A DNA stretch of 64,000 nt from JBNAGF01 sp049801055 (lineage in GTDB: Bacteria > Pseudomonadota > Alphaproteobacteria > Rhodobacterales > Rhodobacteraceae): positions 1 through 64,000 of the forward strand of contig NZ_JBNAGF010000011.1 in the NCBI RefSeq assembly GCF_049801055.1. The letters are read 5' to 3'. The stretch's first letter is position 1, and each line of letters begins with the position of its first letter. Of the stretch, positions 1 through 7,886 are shown piece by piece. The position numbers and the translations under genes are program-made. The notes beneath the pieces were generated by a model. The model was given only the letters and a program-made list of their open reading frames with translations, was not told the DNA's origin and did no database searches.

Positions 1-1
1 G

Positions 2-18
2 GCTTTGTTGCACAAATC
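2..18 (+). repeat. Left terminal inverted repeat of the IS element
   Basis: 17 bases that match the reverse complement of 1033-1049 without mismatch. It lies 45 bases before the transposase start codon. Confidence 0.88.
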
Positions 19-63
19 GGTTGAGGGATTCACTGTGTGAATCCAGCGTGATAGCTGTGCGTC

Positions 64-996
64 ATGAGCAGTTGGGCCCCCACGAAATACAAGACCAGGA
101 ATTGGTCATCTTACAATGAGGCGTTGAGACGGCGCGGGTCGCTGTCGATTTGGTTTGACCCTGATATGGTCTGGGTTCCGCCACCGAGCGGCAAGCGCGG
201 TCGGCGACACAGCTTTAGTGATGCTGCGATCCAAACCTGCCTGACGATCAAGGTGCTGTTTGGCCTTCCGCTCCGACAGACGACAGGCTTTGTGGAAAGC
301 TTGTTGCAGTTGGTCGGGCTGGACTGGGCAGTTCCCGATTTCAGCACGCTGTGCCGCCGCCAGAGGACGCTGAACGTGGACCTGTCGTATCGTGGCAGTA
401 CCGGCCCGCTGAACCTTCTGGTTGATAGCACAGGCATCAAAGCTGAAGGTGAAGGCGAATGGAACGCACGCAAGCATGGCGGTCCCAAACGACGCATTTG
501 GCGCAAGATACACATAGGGATCGACGAGGAAACGTTGGAGGTTCGAGCGGTCGAGGTTACCAGCAGCAACATCGGTGACGCGCCCATGTTGCCTGAGTTG
601 CTGAACCAGATCCCCAACGACCAGGACATCGGATCAGTAACCGGCGACGGGGCCTATGATACGCGCAAATGCCATGACGCGATTGCCGCCCGGAATGCCC
701 ACGCTGTCATTCCGCCGCGTAAGAACGCCAAGCCGTGGAAACCCAGCAGCGCCGGAGCCATCGCCCGGAACGAAGCGGTTAACGCCTCACGATACTTGGG
801 CCGCGCCATTTGGCGACAATGGAGCGGATACCACCGAAGAAGCCGTGTCGAGACCAAGATGCACTGTGTGAAGCTGATGGGGCAAAGTCTCATGGCGAGA
901 GACTTTGATCGGCAGGTCGCAGAGATCCAAATCCGTGTCGCAGTCCTCAACCGCTATACCGCTCTTGGCATTCCCGTCACAGAAGCCGTAGGCTAA
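64..996 (+). CDS. IS5-family transposase
   Basis: A 310-residue DDE transposase that cuts and inserts the surrounding element. The triad is visible: Asp121 in LLVDSTGIK, Asp195 in GDGAYDT and Glu263 in RSRVETKM. The YREK-like spacing (R260, E263, K265) is typical of the IS4/IS5 superfamily DDE domain, and the N-terminal part carries the usual IS5 helical region. The length is normal for the IS903-like group and there is no frameshift or stop, so it is probably functional. It sits between exact inverted repeats with no passenger gene. Confidence 0.92.
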   Translation: MSSWAPTKYKTRNWSSYNEALRRRGSLSIWFDPDMVWVPPPSGKRGRRHSFSDAAIQTCLTIKVLFGLPLRQTTGFVESLLQLVGLDWAVPDFSTLCRRQRTLNVDLSYRGSTGPLNLLVDSTGIKAEGEGEWNARKHGGPKRRIWRKIHIGIDEETLEVRAVEVTSSNIGDAPMLPELLNQIPNDQDIGSVTGDGAYDTRKCHDAIAARNAHAVIPPRKNAKPWKPSSAGAIARNEAVNASRYLGRAIWRQWSGYHRRSRVETKMHCVKLMGQSLMARDFDRQVAEIQIRVAVLNRYTALGIPVTEAVG

Positions 997-1032
997 ATCC
1001 GTCCGGGGAAAGGGGAAGTCCCATCCTCACAG

Positions 1033-1049
1033 GATTTGTGCAACAAAGC
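1033..1049 (-). repeat. Right terminal inverted repeat of the IS element
   Basis: Exact reverse complement of bases 2-18, beginning 36 bases after the transposase stop codon. It marks the right end of the element. Confidence 0.88.
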
Positions 1050-1471
1050 AGCAACCAACTCAAATCAAACTGATCACTAATTAATTGCCTCCAACTCTCA
1101 GCGCGGCATTGAGGCGGATCAAGGACGTAACTTGGCTCACCAGGCACTGACACCAATCATACTCAAACAAGCTGCATCAACAAATCCCGCGTTGGGTGTT
1201 GAAGGCAGGTTAGGGTTCGACGCGATTATCCGGGTGAATCTGGCAGATGTCTTTGTTAACTGGCGGTGCTTCGGGGCTTTGCTGAAACTCGAAGCCCGGC
1301 GAGCAGGCCAGCTCAGTCCACCCGGTCGTCAATGAGCCATGTGGGAGATGAAAGCCTGCTGCAAAACGCGGCCCGCGTGGCTACCATTTCGAAACAGGGG
1401 GTGAGCCGTAAAAAGGCCCCCGTGCGATTGCGCTCCGGGGGCCTTCCTGCTCGAATTTCCGGGATCTGGGT
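1050..1471. other. Gene-poor stretch next to the insertion sequence
   Basis: About 420 bases between the IS end and the stop of the DUF882 gene. Short open frames occur (the longest, 67 codons from a TTG at 1132, has no recognisable motif), but none has a convincing start signal. The only supported element is the terminator at 1409-1445. It may hold the decayed remains of a gene interrupted by the insertion, but I cannot identify one. Confidence 0.5.
1409..1445 (-). terminator. Intrinsic terminator of the DUF882 gene
   Basis: On the minus strand a 10-bp stem (AAGGCCCCCG at 1436-1445, CGGGGGCCTT at 1413-1422, both as read on minus) is followed by further T residues. It lies 27 bases beyond the stop codon of the gene at 1472-2041. 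Confidence 0.85.
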
Positions 1472-2041
1472 TCAGCGGCCCCAGTTGCGAACCTCGCCGC
1501 AATCCATATGCACGAAATTGGACCGGGAATAGCGACCCACGCCACCGGCGCGGCAGGAAATGGCGGCCTTGGCCATTTGCCCGACGGATCGGGAGGATAG
1601 GCGGAGATCGGCAGCCTGACCTTTCATGTGCAGGGAATTCTTTGCAACGCCACGGGACCGGCGGCGCAGCATGGCATTTGTCTGTGGGCTGCGATAGCCC
1701 GACAGCAACATATAGGGTTCATTCACGTCCATCAGATTATGTGCTGCTGCCATGATGTCGATGGTGCGCAGATCCATGCCCTTGACCTGATCGGTCCGCC
1801 AATCGCGCATGAAGTGGTTAACCTCGGAGACGGCATCCTTGAGGTATTTGCCGTCAATCCAATAGACCATGTCGATCCGCTCACCGGTGCGCCCCGAATA
1901 CATGCGGATCCGTCGGATATCACCGCCACCGCGGAGAAAACCTGCTGCTTTAGAATAGGTGGGTGCTGCTGCTACAGCGGTTGCTGCGAACGCGCCTAAC
2001 AATGCGCGTCGAGTCAAGCCCGAACGTGTGATTTCTGTCAT
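1472..2041 (-). CDS. DUF882/YcbK-like secreted peptidase-fold protein (M15-like)
   Basis: A 189-residue protein of the DUF882 (YcbK) family, whose fold is shared with D-Ala-D-Ala carboxypeptidases of family M15. The N-terminus carries a twin-arginine type signal (TRRALLGAF followed by an Ala-rich hydrophobic stretch), which suggests Tat export to the periplasm. The zinc-site pattern is visible: SGYRSPQTN, then HMKGQAADL, then FVHMDCG. It is divergent from an L,D-transpeptidase gene, so a role in peptidoglycan trimming or remodelling is likely, but the substrate is unproven. Its own terminator follows. Confidence 0.85.
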   Translation of the reverse strand: MTEITRSGLTRRALLGAFAATAVAAAPTYSKAAGFLRGGGDIRRIRMYSGRTGERIDMVYWIDGKYLKDAVSEVNHFMRDWRTDQVKGMDLRTIDIMAAAHNLMDVNEPYMLLSGYRSPQTNAMLRRRSRGVAKNSLHMKGQAADLRLSSRSVGQMAKAAISCRAGGVGRYSRSNFVHMDCGEVRNWGR

Positions 2042-2376
2042 GTCTACTGCGTTGTCCCGTACGCTATGTCCTGCCTGCCCCCGATTTTTCGGAAGCTTTT
2101 TTTATAGTCATCCCCAGATGCCCGTTTCTATGCCACAGACAGATTTATGATCCAAGGATGGATTGTTGCCTGATCCCACCATGGCCTGATTTCGGCGAAT
2201 TTTTGCGCAAATGGTCAAATTTCGAGTCGATTCGCCGCAGGCGATGCAATCGCGCATCAGCTTGTTGTGCCTTTGCCCGACTAAAGGTTTTGTGAATGGA
2301 CTTCCCCATCGCTTTCTTAACATTTTGGAAGAAAGACGTTGATTTGCATCATTGCTGCCCACCTAGGACAACCCAG
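2042..2376. other. Divergent promoter region of the DUF882 and L,D-transpeptidase genes
   Basis: 335 bases between two divergent envelope genes. It must hold both promoters, but I can single out no convincing -35/-10 pair, operator or RNA. An upstream in-frame ATG at 2296 would add 27 residues to the transpeptidase and hide its signal peptide, so it is probably leader sequence. Confidence 0.5.
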
Positions 2377-3987
2377 ATGACCCCAGTTTTCCGTTCCCCA
2401 GTTTCCCGCTTTTTGACGGGTGTTACGCTTGCCGTCGGTCTGGCTCTTGCGGCGCCTGCTTCGGCACGGGCGCAGGTCACGGCCTTCAAACAGGCGGTTG
2501 CCGAGGCCGCATCAGCTGATTCCGATATCGCTGCCTTTTATCGCGGTCGGGGGTTCCGGCCGATCTGGACGGGTGAGGGGCACCAGGATCTGGCCCGACG
2601 TGCGGCCCTGCTGGACGCTATTGAAAATGTGGGAACTCACGGAATTCCGGACGCACGCTATGATGTGGACGCCATGCGCGCTCTGATGGCCGAGGCCCGA
2701 ACGACCCGCGATCTTGGATTTGTGGAGGTGGAGATCAGCAAGCTGTTCCTTCGCTATGCAAAGGATCTCGACACTGGAATGCTGAAGCCGTCGACGATTG
2801 ATGGCGGCATGCTGCGCGAAGTGCCATTGAAAGAGCGCAGCATTTATCTCGAAGAGTTCGCCGCCGCCGACCCAACCGTCTACTTGCGGGATCTGGCACC
2901 CAACACGCCGCAATACCTCGCGCTTGCCAAGACCCGGCTAAATCTGGAACAGCAGATTGCCGCAGGAGGCTGGGGCCCAACCGTCAGGGCCAAGAAGCTT
3001 GAACCGGGGATGTCCGGGTCCGCCGTGGTTGCCCTGCGTGACCGGCTGATTGCGATGGGCTTTTTGCGGCGTAGCGTGACCGACACCTTTGATCCGGGCA
3101 TTGAGCGGGCCTTGCAAGCCTTTCAGCGAGCGCATGGACTGGAACCGGACGGCGTCGCCGGACCGGGAACTTTGGAAGAGATCAATCGGTCTCCGTCGGA
3201 TCGGCTGCGTTCGGTTCTGGTGGCGATGGAACGGGAACGCTGGCTGCCCGATCAACTGGGTGACCGGCACATTCTGGTCAACCAGACGGATTTTACCGCA
3301 AAGATCATCGACGAGGGTGCGGTGACCTTTGAAACCCGCTCGGTGATCGGCAAGAACACGTCCGACCGCCGCAGCCCCGAGTTTTCGGACGAGATGGAGC
3401 ATATGGTGATCAATCCGAGCTGGTATGTGCCACGTTCGATCATCACCAAGGAATACCTGCCCAAGCTGCGCGCCAACCCCAACGCGGTTGGGCACCTTGA
3501 GATCACAGACAGCCGCGGTCGTCGGGTCGGGCGGGATACGGACTTCTCGCAATACTCGGCCCGCAGCTTCCCCTTCGCGATGCGTCAGCCCCCGGGCAAG
3601 AAGAATGCGCTGGGGCTGGTGAAGTTCATGTTCCCGAACAAGCACAACATCTATCTTCACGACACCCCGCAAAAGCACCTGTTTGCGCGCGAAGTGCGGG
3701 CCTATTCGCATGGCTGCATTCGCCTCGCAGAGCCGTTCGACTTTGCCTATACCATTCTGGCGCTTCAAGAGGTTGATCCGAAAGGGTATTTCCACCGGAT
3801 TCTCGACACGGGCAAAGAGACCAAAGTTGTGCTGGAGCAGAAAATCCCGGTGCACATCATCTACCGCACCGCTTATGCCACGCCAAAAGGCGTGGTGGAG
3901 TATCGGCGGGACATCTATGGCCGCGATGCAAAGATCTGGGAGGCCCTGAACAGAGCAGGGCTGGCCCTGCCGGGCGTTCAGGGGTAA
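2377..3987 (+). CDS. L,D-transpeptidase with peptidoglycan-binding domain (YcbB type)
   Basis: A 536-residue periplasmic enzyme expected to form 3-3 crosslinks in peptidoglycan or attach proteins to it. The chosen ATG at 2377 places a signal peptide at the start (hydrophobic run ending AAPASARAQ); the in-frame ATG at 2296 would bury it. In order: a scaffold region, a PG_binding_1 domain at about residues 205-265 (SGSAVVALRDRLIAMGFL to GVAGPGTLEEIN), then a YkuD catalytic domain with the signature SHGCIRL, in which Cys447 is the nucleophile and His445 is conserved. Size and order match YcbB/LdtD-type enzymes. It is divergent from the DUF882 gene. Confidence 0.92.
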   Translation: MTPVFRSPVSRFLTGVTLAVGLALAAPASARAQVTAFKQAVAEAASADSDIAAFYRGRGFRPIWTGEGHQDLARRAALLDAIENVGTHGIPDARYDVDAMRALMAEARTTRDLGFVEVEISKLFLRYAKDLDTGMLKPSTIDGGMLREVPLKERSIYLEEFAAADPTVYLRDLAPNTPQYLALAKTRLNLEQQIAAGGWGPTVRAKKLEPGMSGSAVVALRDRLIAMGFLRRSVTDTFDPGIERALQAFQRAHGLEPDGVAGPGTLEEINRSPSDRLRSVLVAMERERWLPDQLGDRHILVNQTDFTAKIIDEGAVTFETRSVIGKNTSDRRSPEFSDEMEHMVINPSWYVPRSIITKEYLPKLRANPNAVGHLEITDSRGRRVGRDTDFSQYSARSFPFAMRQPPGKKNALGLVKFMFPNKHNIYLHDTPQKHLFAREVRAYSHGCIRLAEPFDFAYTILALQEVDPKGYFHRILDTGKETKVVLEQKIPVHIIYRTAYATPKGVVEYRRDIYGRDAKIWEALNRAGLALPGVQG

Positions 3988-4024
3988 TCACTGGCCCAAC
4001 AGAGATCAATTCAGGGGCCGGTAC

Positions 4025-5113
4025 ATGCATACAATTAGAGAGATCGCCGAAGCCCTCGGCGCAGAGGCCGCCGGGGATCTGGATCTGACGGTCAGCGCCG
4101 CCGCCGAACCGGGCATGGCCGGGCCCGATGATCTAGCGATGGCGATGTCACCGAAATATGCCGAGGGGCTGGCGGACGGCAGCGCACGCGCAGCAATGCT
4201 CTGGGTCGGTGCGGACTGGCGGGCGCTGGGATTGAAGGCCGCGATCTTTTCTCCGCGTCCCCGTATGGCTATGGCCGGAGTTTCCCGGATCATGGATAAG
4301 GGGCAGGGATATGCTTCGGGCATTCACCCCTCGGCTGTTATCGACCCAACCGCTGAGCTGGCCGACGACGTGGCGGTCGGCCCCCTGTCGGTGATCGGCC
4401 CACGCGCGAAAATCGGAGCCGGTAGCATCATCGGCCCGCATTGCGTGATCGGCGCGGATGTAACGCTCGGGACGGGGGCCTTTCTTCGCGAAATGGTGTC
4501 GATCGGTGCGCGTGCGCAGGTCGGAGACCGTTTCATCGCCCAGCCCGGAGCGCGGATCGGTTCGGATGGATTTTCGTTTGTGACCCCCGAATTGTCCGGT
4601 CCTGAAGCAGCTCGCCAGAGCATGAAGGATCAGGGTGACAGTAACGCGCAAAGCTGGCTGCGTATCAACTCGCTGGGTGCGGTCAGGATCGGCAACGATG
4701 TCGAGGTCGGGGCCAATGTTACAATAGACAACGGCACCGTACGTGACACTGAAATTGGTAACGGAACCAAATTGGATAATCAGGTCCATATCGGTCACAA
4801 TTGTCGGATCGGACACGACTGCCTGCTGTGCGGGCAATCCGGGCTGTCCGGTTCGGTCGATATCGGCAACTATGTGGTGCTCGGCGGTCAAGCCGGCGTC
4901 GTCGACAACGTATTCGTGGGTGATCGGGCGATCATCAGCGGCGCGACCAAGGTTTTGTCTAATGTTCCCGCTGGTCGGGTTATGATGGGCTATCCGGCGG
5001 TGCGGATGGATCAGCACACCGAGATCTACAAGGCACAGCGGCGCTTGCCCCGGATCCTGCGTGACGTGGATGCGTTGAAAAAGGCGGTTTCCAAACTGGG
5101 ACTGAGCGATTAA
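4025..5113 (+). CDS. lpxD: UDP-3-O-acylglucosamine N-acyltransferase (LpxD)
   Basis: A 362-residue trimeric acyltransferase that places a 3-hydroxyacyl chain from acyl carrier protein on the amino group of UDP-3-O-acyl-glucosamine in lipid A synthesis. An N-terminal LpxD uridine-binding region (about 1-100) precedes many left-handed beta-helix hexapeptide repeats (IGPRAKIGAGSIIGPH and onwards), with the catalytic histidine motif LDNQVHIGHN in the middle and a C-terminal helix. It stands apart from the usual bamA-lpxD-fabZ-lpxA locus and is followed within 40 bases by an ACP and a ketoacyl synthase, so it may be a second copy with a dedicated acyl supply. Confidence 0.9.
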   Translation: MHTIREIAEALGAEAAGDLDLTVSAAAEPGMAGPDDLAMAMSPKYAEGLADGSARAAMLWVGADWRALGLKAAIFSPRPRMAMAGVSRIMDKGQGYASGIHPSAVIDPTAELADDVAVGPLSVIGPRAKIGAGSIIGPHCVIGADVTLGTGAFLREMVSIGARAQVGDRFIAQPGARIGSDGFSFVTPELSGPEAARQSMKDQGDSNAQSWLRINSLGAVRIGNDVEVGANVTIDNGTVRDTEIGNGTKLDNQVHIGHNCRIGHDCLLCGQSGLSGSVDIGNYVVLGGQAGVVDNVFVGDRAIISGATKVLSNVPAGRVMMGYPAVRMDQHTEIYKAQRRLPRILRDVDALKKAVSKLGLSD

Positions 5114-5146
5114 ATCACCTCCAGACGCGCACAGAGGGGTCTGAGA

Positions 5147-5404
5147 ATGAGCATCCGCGAAAAGGTTATCGCCATTGTCGCCGAACAGGCGGTTCTGGAA
5201 CCGTCCGACGTGGCACCAGACAGCACGCTTGAAGATCTCGGGATCGACAGTCTCGGGCTGGTTGAAAGCATCTTTGCCATCGAAGAAGAGTTCGACATTT
5301 CGATCCCGTTCAATGCCAATGAGCCCGAGCAGAGCGATTTCGACATCTCCAGTGTGGAAGCCATCATCAAGGGCATCGAAAAGCTCGTGGCGGAAAAGGT
5401 CTGA
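5147..5404 (+). CDS. Acyl carrier protein
   Basis: An 85-residue acidic four-helix acyl carrier protein. The phosphopantetheine attachment motif is LGIDSLGL with Ser35. Its sequence differs from the primary AcpP type and its tail (NEPEQSDFDISSVE) is unusual, so it is probably a specialised carrier. It lies 33 bases after lpxD and 9 before a ketoacyl-ACP synthase; the three genes look like one transcription unit. It probably holds the growing or hydroxylated chain that LpxD uses, which is inferred from position only. Confidence 0.88.
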   Translation: MSIREKVIAIVAEQAVLEPSDVAPDSTLEDLGIDSLGLVESIFAIEEEFDISIPFNANEPEQSDFDISSVEAIIKGIEKLVAEKV

Positions 5405-5413
5405 CGCGAACCG

Positions 5414-6625
5414 ATGAAACGCGTTGTCATCACCGGAGCCGGAACAATCAATTCTCTGGGCCATTCCGTGCCCGATACATTGGAAGCCATGCGCGAAGGG
5501 CGCTGCGGTATTGGCGAGCTCGATTTTAGGGATGTGGACCGACTGGCAATCAAGATTGGCGGACAGGTGCGTGATTTCGAGGCCGAAGGACGGTTCAACC
5601 GTCAGCAGATGAGCCTGTATGACCGGTTCACCCAGTTCACCCTGACCGCTGCTCAGGAAGCGATTGCGCAGGCCGGTCTGGAGTTTAGCGGCGAGCTGGC
5701 CGCCAAGTCCGGCGTAGTGCTTGGCACCGCTGGTGGCGGCGTTTCAACTTGGGATGATAACTATCGGTCCGTCTATGAAGATGGCAAGAACCGGGTGCAT
5801 CCCTTTGTTGTCCCGAAGCTGATGAACAATGCGGCCGCTAGTCACGTTTCGATGGAGCACAACCTGAAAGGGCCGAGCTTTACCGTGTCGACCGCCTGTG
5901 CCTCATCCAATCATGCGATGGCGCAGGCGTTTCAAATGGTGCGCTCGGGTATGGCGCCGGCGATGGTTACTGGCGGTTCCGAATCCATGCTCTGCTTTGG
6001 CGGGGTGAAAGCCTGGGAAGGCTTGCGGGTCATGTCCAAGGACGCCTGCCGCCCGTTCAGCGCCAACCGCAATGGAATGGTTCAGGGCGAGGGCGCCGGG
6101 GTTTTCGTGTTCGAGGATTTCGACCATGCCCGCGCTCGCGGCGCCGAGATCCTCTGCGAGGTTGCCGGGTTCGCCATGTCCTCGGACGCATCCGATATCG
6201 TGATGCCATCGAAACAGGGCGCGGCCCGCGCGATGGCCGGTGCGTTGAACGACGCCAAACTGAATGCCGAAGAGGTCGGTTATATCAACGCGCACGGAAC
6301 CGGCACTGCCGCCAATGACAAGACGGAGTGCGCCGCCGTGGCTGGAGTGTTCGGACCCCATGCAGACAATCTGATGATCTCGTCCACCAAGTCGATGCAC
6401 GGGCACCTGATCGGTGGCACAGGAGCGGTCGAATTGCTGGCCTGTATCATGGCGTTGCGGGACGGAGTCGTTGCCCCGACAATTGGCTACGAAGAGCCGG
6501 ATCCTGAATGTGCGCTTGACGTGGTGCCCAACGAGGCACGTGAGGCAAAGGTTGATGTTGCGCTCAGCAATGCATTTGCCTTCGGCGGGTTAAATGCGGT
6601 TCTTGCGCTTAAAGCGGTCAAATAA
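5414..6625 (+). CDS. 3-oxoacyl-ACP synthase, FabF/KAS II type
   Basis: A 403-residue condensing enzyme that extends an acyl-ACP with malonyl-ACP. The catalytic Cys-His-His set is present: Cys in TVSTACASSNH, His in NAHGTGTAAND and His in KSMHGHLIGGTGAVE. Length and motifs fit the FabF family rather than FabH. It starts 9 bases after the acp gene and is closed by a strong terminator, so it ends the lpxD-acp-KAS operon. It is likely a dedicated paralogue and not the main fatty-acid elongation enzyme, which I would expect beside fabD, fabG and acpP. Confidence 0.9.
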   Translation: MKRVVITGAGTINSLGHSVPDTLEAMREGRCGIGELDFRDVDRLAIKIGGQVRDFEAEGRFNRQQMSLYDRFTQFTLTAAQEAIAQAGLEFSGELAAKSGVVLGTAGGGVSTWDDNYRSVYEDGKNRVHPFVVPKLMNNAAASHVSMEHNLKGPSFTVSTACASSNHAMAQAFQMVRSGMAPAMVTGGSESMLCFGGVKAWEGLRVMSKDACRPFSANRNGMVQGEGAGVFVFEDFDHARARGAEILCEVAGFAMSSDASDIVMPSKQGAARAMAGALNDAKLNAEEVGYINAHGTGTAANDKTECAAVAGVFGPHADNLMISSTKSMHGHLIGGTGAVELLACIMALRDGVVAPTIGYEEPDPECALDVVPNEAREAKVDVALSNAFAFGGLNAVLALKAVK

Positions 6626-6659
6626 AAATGCCGCCAAACCATGCGGTTGGCGGCATTTT
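6625..6659. terminator. Bidirectional intrinsic terminator
   Basis: A 13-bp perfect stem AAAATGCCGCCAA (6625-6637) with TTGGCGGCATTTT (6647-6659) and a 9-base loop. It gives a U-tract on both strands and sits between the convergent KAS and IalB genes, so it can end both. Confidence 0.88.
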
Positions 6660-6677
6660 CTCAGGTAGGCGTTCGGG

Positions 6678-7271
6678 TCAGTTCTTGACCACATCCACAA
6701 TATCATAGCCGGCGGTGAAGCCTTGAAGAGACAACTTCAGTTCCACCGTCTGATCGGGTGCAGGCGCGGGAACCAGTGACACCGTGGCTTCGCTGCCCTT
6801 CTTGAAGGCTTCGATGTCCTGTTCGGTCAGACCAAGCTGGGCGATGCAGCCGATCGGATTGCAGAAGGAATAGGCATAACGCTTACCCGGAGCACCGTCG
6901 ACCGAGATGGTCAATTGTGCCGGCAGCAGGGTTTCCAGCGGCACAATCACGGTTGCGCCTGCAACGGCTTGGCCACCGTTCTCCAACCGGAACAGGGAAA
7001 TCTCGGCAATCTGGTTGCCGGCCTGATCATTCAGGATTTGCAGAAGCGAACACGGATCCTCCGGCCCTTCGGTCTTGATGCAAGCCAGGTTCCAGTCGCC
7101 AAATTTCTGGGTCGCATAGCGTTCACCCAATTTGGGGCCTTCGGGAACCGCTTGTCCCATATCCAGCACCTGATCAGCCTGCTGAGGCTCTTCCGAGGTG
7201 GTTTCCTGCGCAATGGCCGGCGTCATTGCCAAAGCGGTGGCGATTGCAAAGGAGGTCAAATGTCTGATCAT
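6678..7271 (-). CDS. Invasion-associated locus B (IalB) family protein
   Basis: A 197-residue exported protein of the IalB family, which is common in alphaproteobacteria. A Sec signal peptide covers about residues 1-21 (ATALAMTPAIA before QE), followed by an acidic linker. The IalB domain is seen from FGDWNLACIKT on, with paired cysteines (CIKT, CSLLQI, CNPIGC) likely to form disulfides in the periplasm. The family is named after a Bartonella protein linked to erythrocyte invasion, but in free-living relatives the role is unknown and the name should not be read as virulence. It is transcribed alone. Confidence 0.88.
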   Translation of the reverse strand: MIRHLTSFAIATALAMTPAIAQETTSEEPQQADQVLDMGQAVPEGPKLGERYATQKFGDWNLACIKTEGPEDPCSLLQILNDQAGNQIAEISLFRLENGGQAVAGATVIVPLETLLPAQLTISVDGAPGKRYAYSFCNPIGCIAQLGLTEQDIEAFKKGSEATVSLVPAPAPDQTVELKLSLQGFTAGYDIVDVVKN

Positions 7272-7484
7272 GAATGCCTCATCGGTTTATCAGGACTGCT
7301 TTTTTGGTGCTCTAACACGCTCTGAACCCAGAGTCAGGCGCAAACGAAGCCGTAAAAAAGATTTGATTGCGTTCTCCGGGCGGATCGGCGTCAGGCTGCC
7401 GATCCGGGAGGGTTCATGGTTATAACGAAATCAATCTATCAGGTGGCGACTGCATACGGTAGACGTTGCAACATCCTGAAACCT

Positions 7485-7560
7485 CAATAAAAAAAGGGAA
7501 CCATGCGGTTCCCTTTTTAATTTCTTATCTCCCCGTCGGACTGGCCGACTTAGTTATTGA
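7485..7560 (-). ncRNA. Candidate small RNA with Rho-independent end
   Basis: On the minus strand a TTGACC box (7593-7588) and a TAACGT box (7570-7565) are 17 bases apart. The predicted transcript of about 75 bases starts near 7558. It would fold a short hairpin (GTCGG with CCGAC, 7535-7549), leave an A/U-rich single strand, then form a 12-bp terminator hairpin with a seven-T tract. This is the usual shape of an Hfq-bound sRNA. The -10 box is weak, and the hairpin could also act on the plus strand. Confidence 0.4.
7491..7518. terminator. Orphan 12-bp hairpin with U-tracts on both strands
   Basis: AAAAAGGGAACC (7491-7502), loop ATGC, GGTTCCCTTTTT (7507-7518). The minus-strand T-run is longer. 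No annotated gene reads into it from nearby. Confidence 0.75.
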
Positions 7561-7735
7561 CCGAACGTTACGAAAGGGTCCGCTCTTGGTCAACAGCTAA
7601 CTGCAAGATTCTTGTAACATTTTCGGTCGTGAACAGATTTTGGCAGGTCAGGTTCCGGTCTTGCGTGATCTCGGCCTGCTGGCTCTAATTGGCGTCACTC
7701 TGGTCCGATTGCGGGTCAAATAGCGGCGCAAATCG

Positions 7736-7761
7736 AAAAATGCCGTGCCCGGAGGCACGGC
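7736..7761 (-). terminator. Orphan intrinsic terminator on the minus strand
   Basis: An 8-bp perfect stem GCCGTGCC/GGCACGGC with a four-base loop (7742-7761), followed on the minus strand by ATTTTT. It would stop minus-strand transcription that begins in the gap. Confidence 0.7.
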
Positions 7762-7830
7762 CAGTCTGACAGGGAGGAAGTTCGCCCCGGTTGGTTGAAC
7801 CGTCCAGGGACAGAAATCACTATCGCAGTC
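7736..7830 (-). ncRNA. Second candidate small RNA, minus strand
   Basis: A minus-strand transcript ending at the terminator at 7736-7761 has no coding sequence before it, because the next gene upstream (HerA-like) is on the opposite strand. Just before the terminator the minus strand reads CTTCCTCCCTG, a C-rich stretch that could pair with Shine-Dalgarno sequences. The 5' end is a guess; I could not find a good promoter. Confidence 0.3.
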
Positions 7831-7886
7831 AAAGGTTAACTTAGTATGGTGGCCCGGAGCGGAATGAAAAGTCGGGGCATAAGCAA

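Larger units (their letters stand above)
1..1049 (+). mobile_element. IS5-type insertion sequence, complete or nearly so
   Basis: About 1.05 kb element holding one transposase gene. A 17-bp terminal sequence GCTTTGTTGCACAAATC at 2-18 recurs as its exact reverse complement at 1033-1049. The GGCTTTGTTG-type end matches the IS903-like group of the IS5 family. The window begins at the left end, so the left flank and any target duplication cannot be read. Confidence 0.88.
7272..7886. other. 615-base intergenic region with two orphan terminators
   Basis: This gap separates the divergent IalB and HerA-like genes. It holds no convincing protein gene. Two minus-strand hairpins followed by T-runs (7485-7518 and 7736-7761) have no coding sequence immediately upstream on either strand. 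Each is preceded by a space of under 130 bases that could hold a small RNA. The promoters of both flanking genes must also lie here. Confidence 0.6.

Noticed and set aside
1132..1335. A 67-codon frame next to the insertion sequence
   Set aside because: TTG start with no Shine-Dalgarno sequence and no recognisable motif; could be a remnant but cannot be supported.
4148..5464. A 438-codon minus-strand frame opposite lpxD and acp
   Set aside because: It runs across two genes and their gap on the other strand, and its product is low in hydrophobic core and rich in Asp, His and Arg, as expected of a shadow frame.
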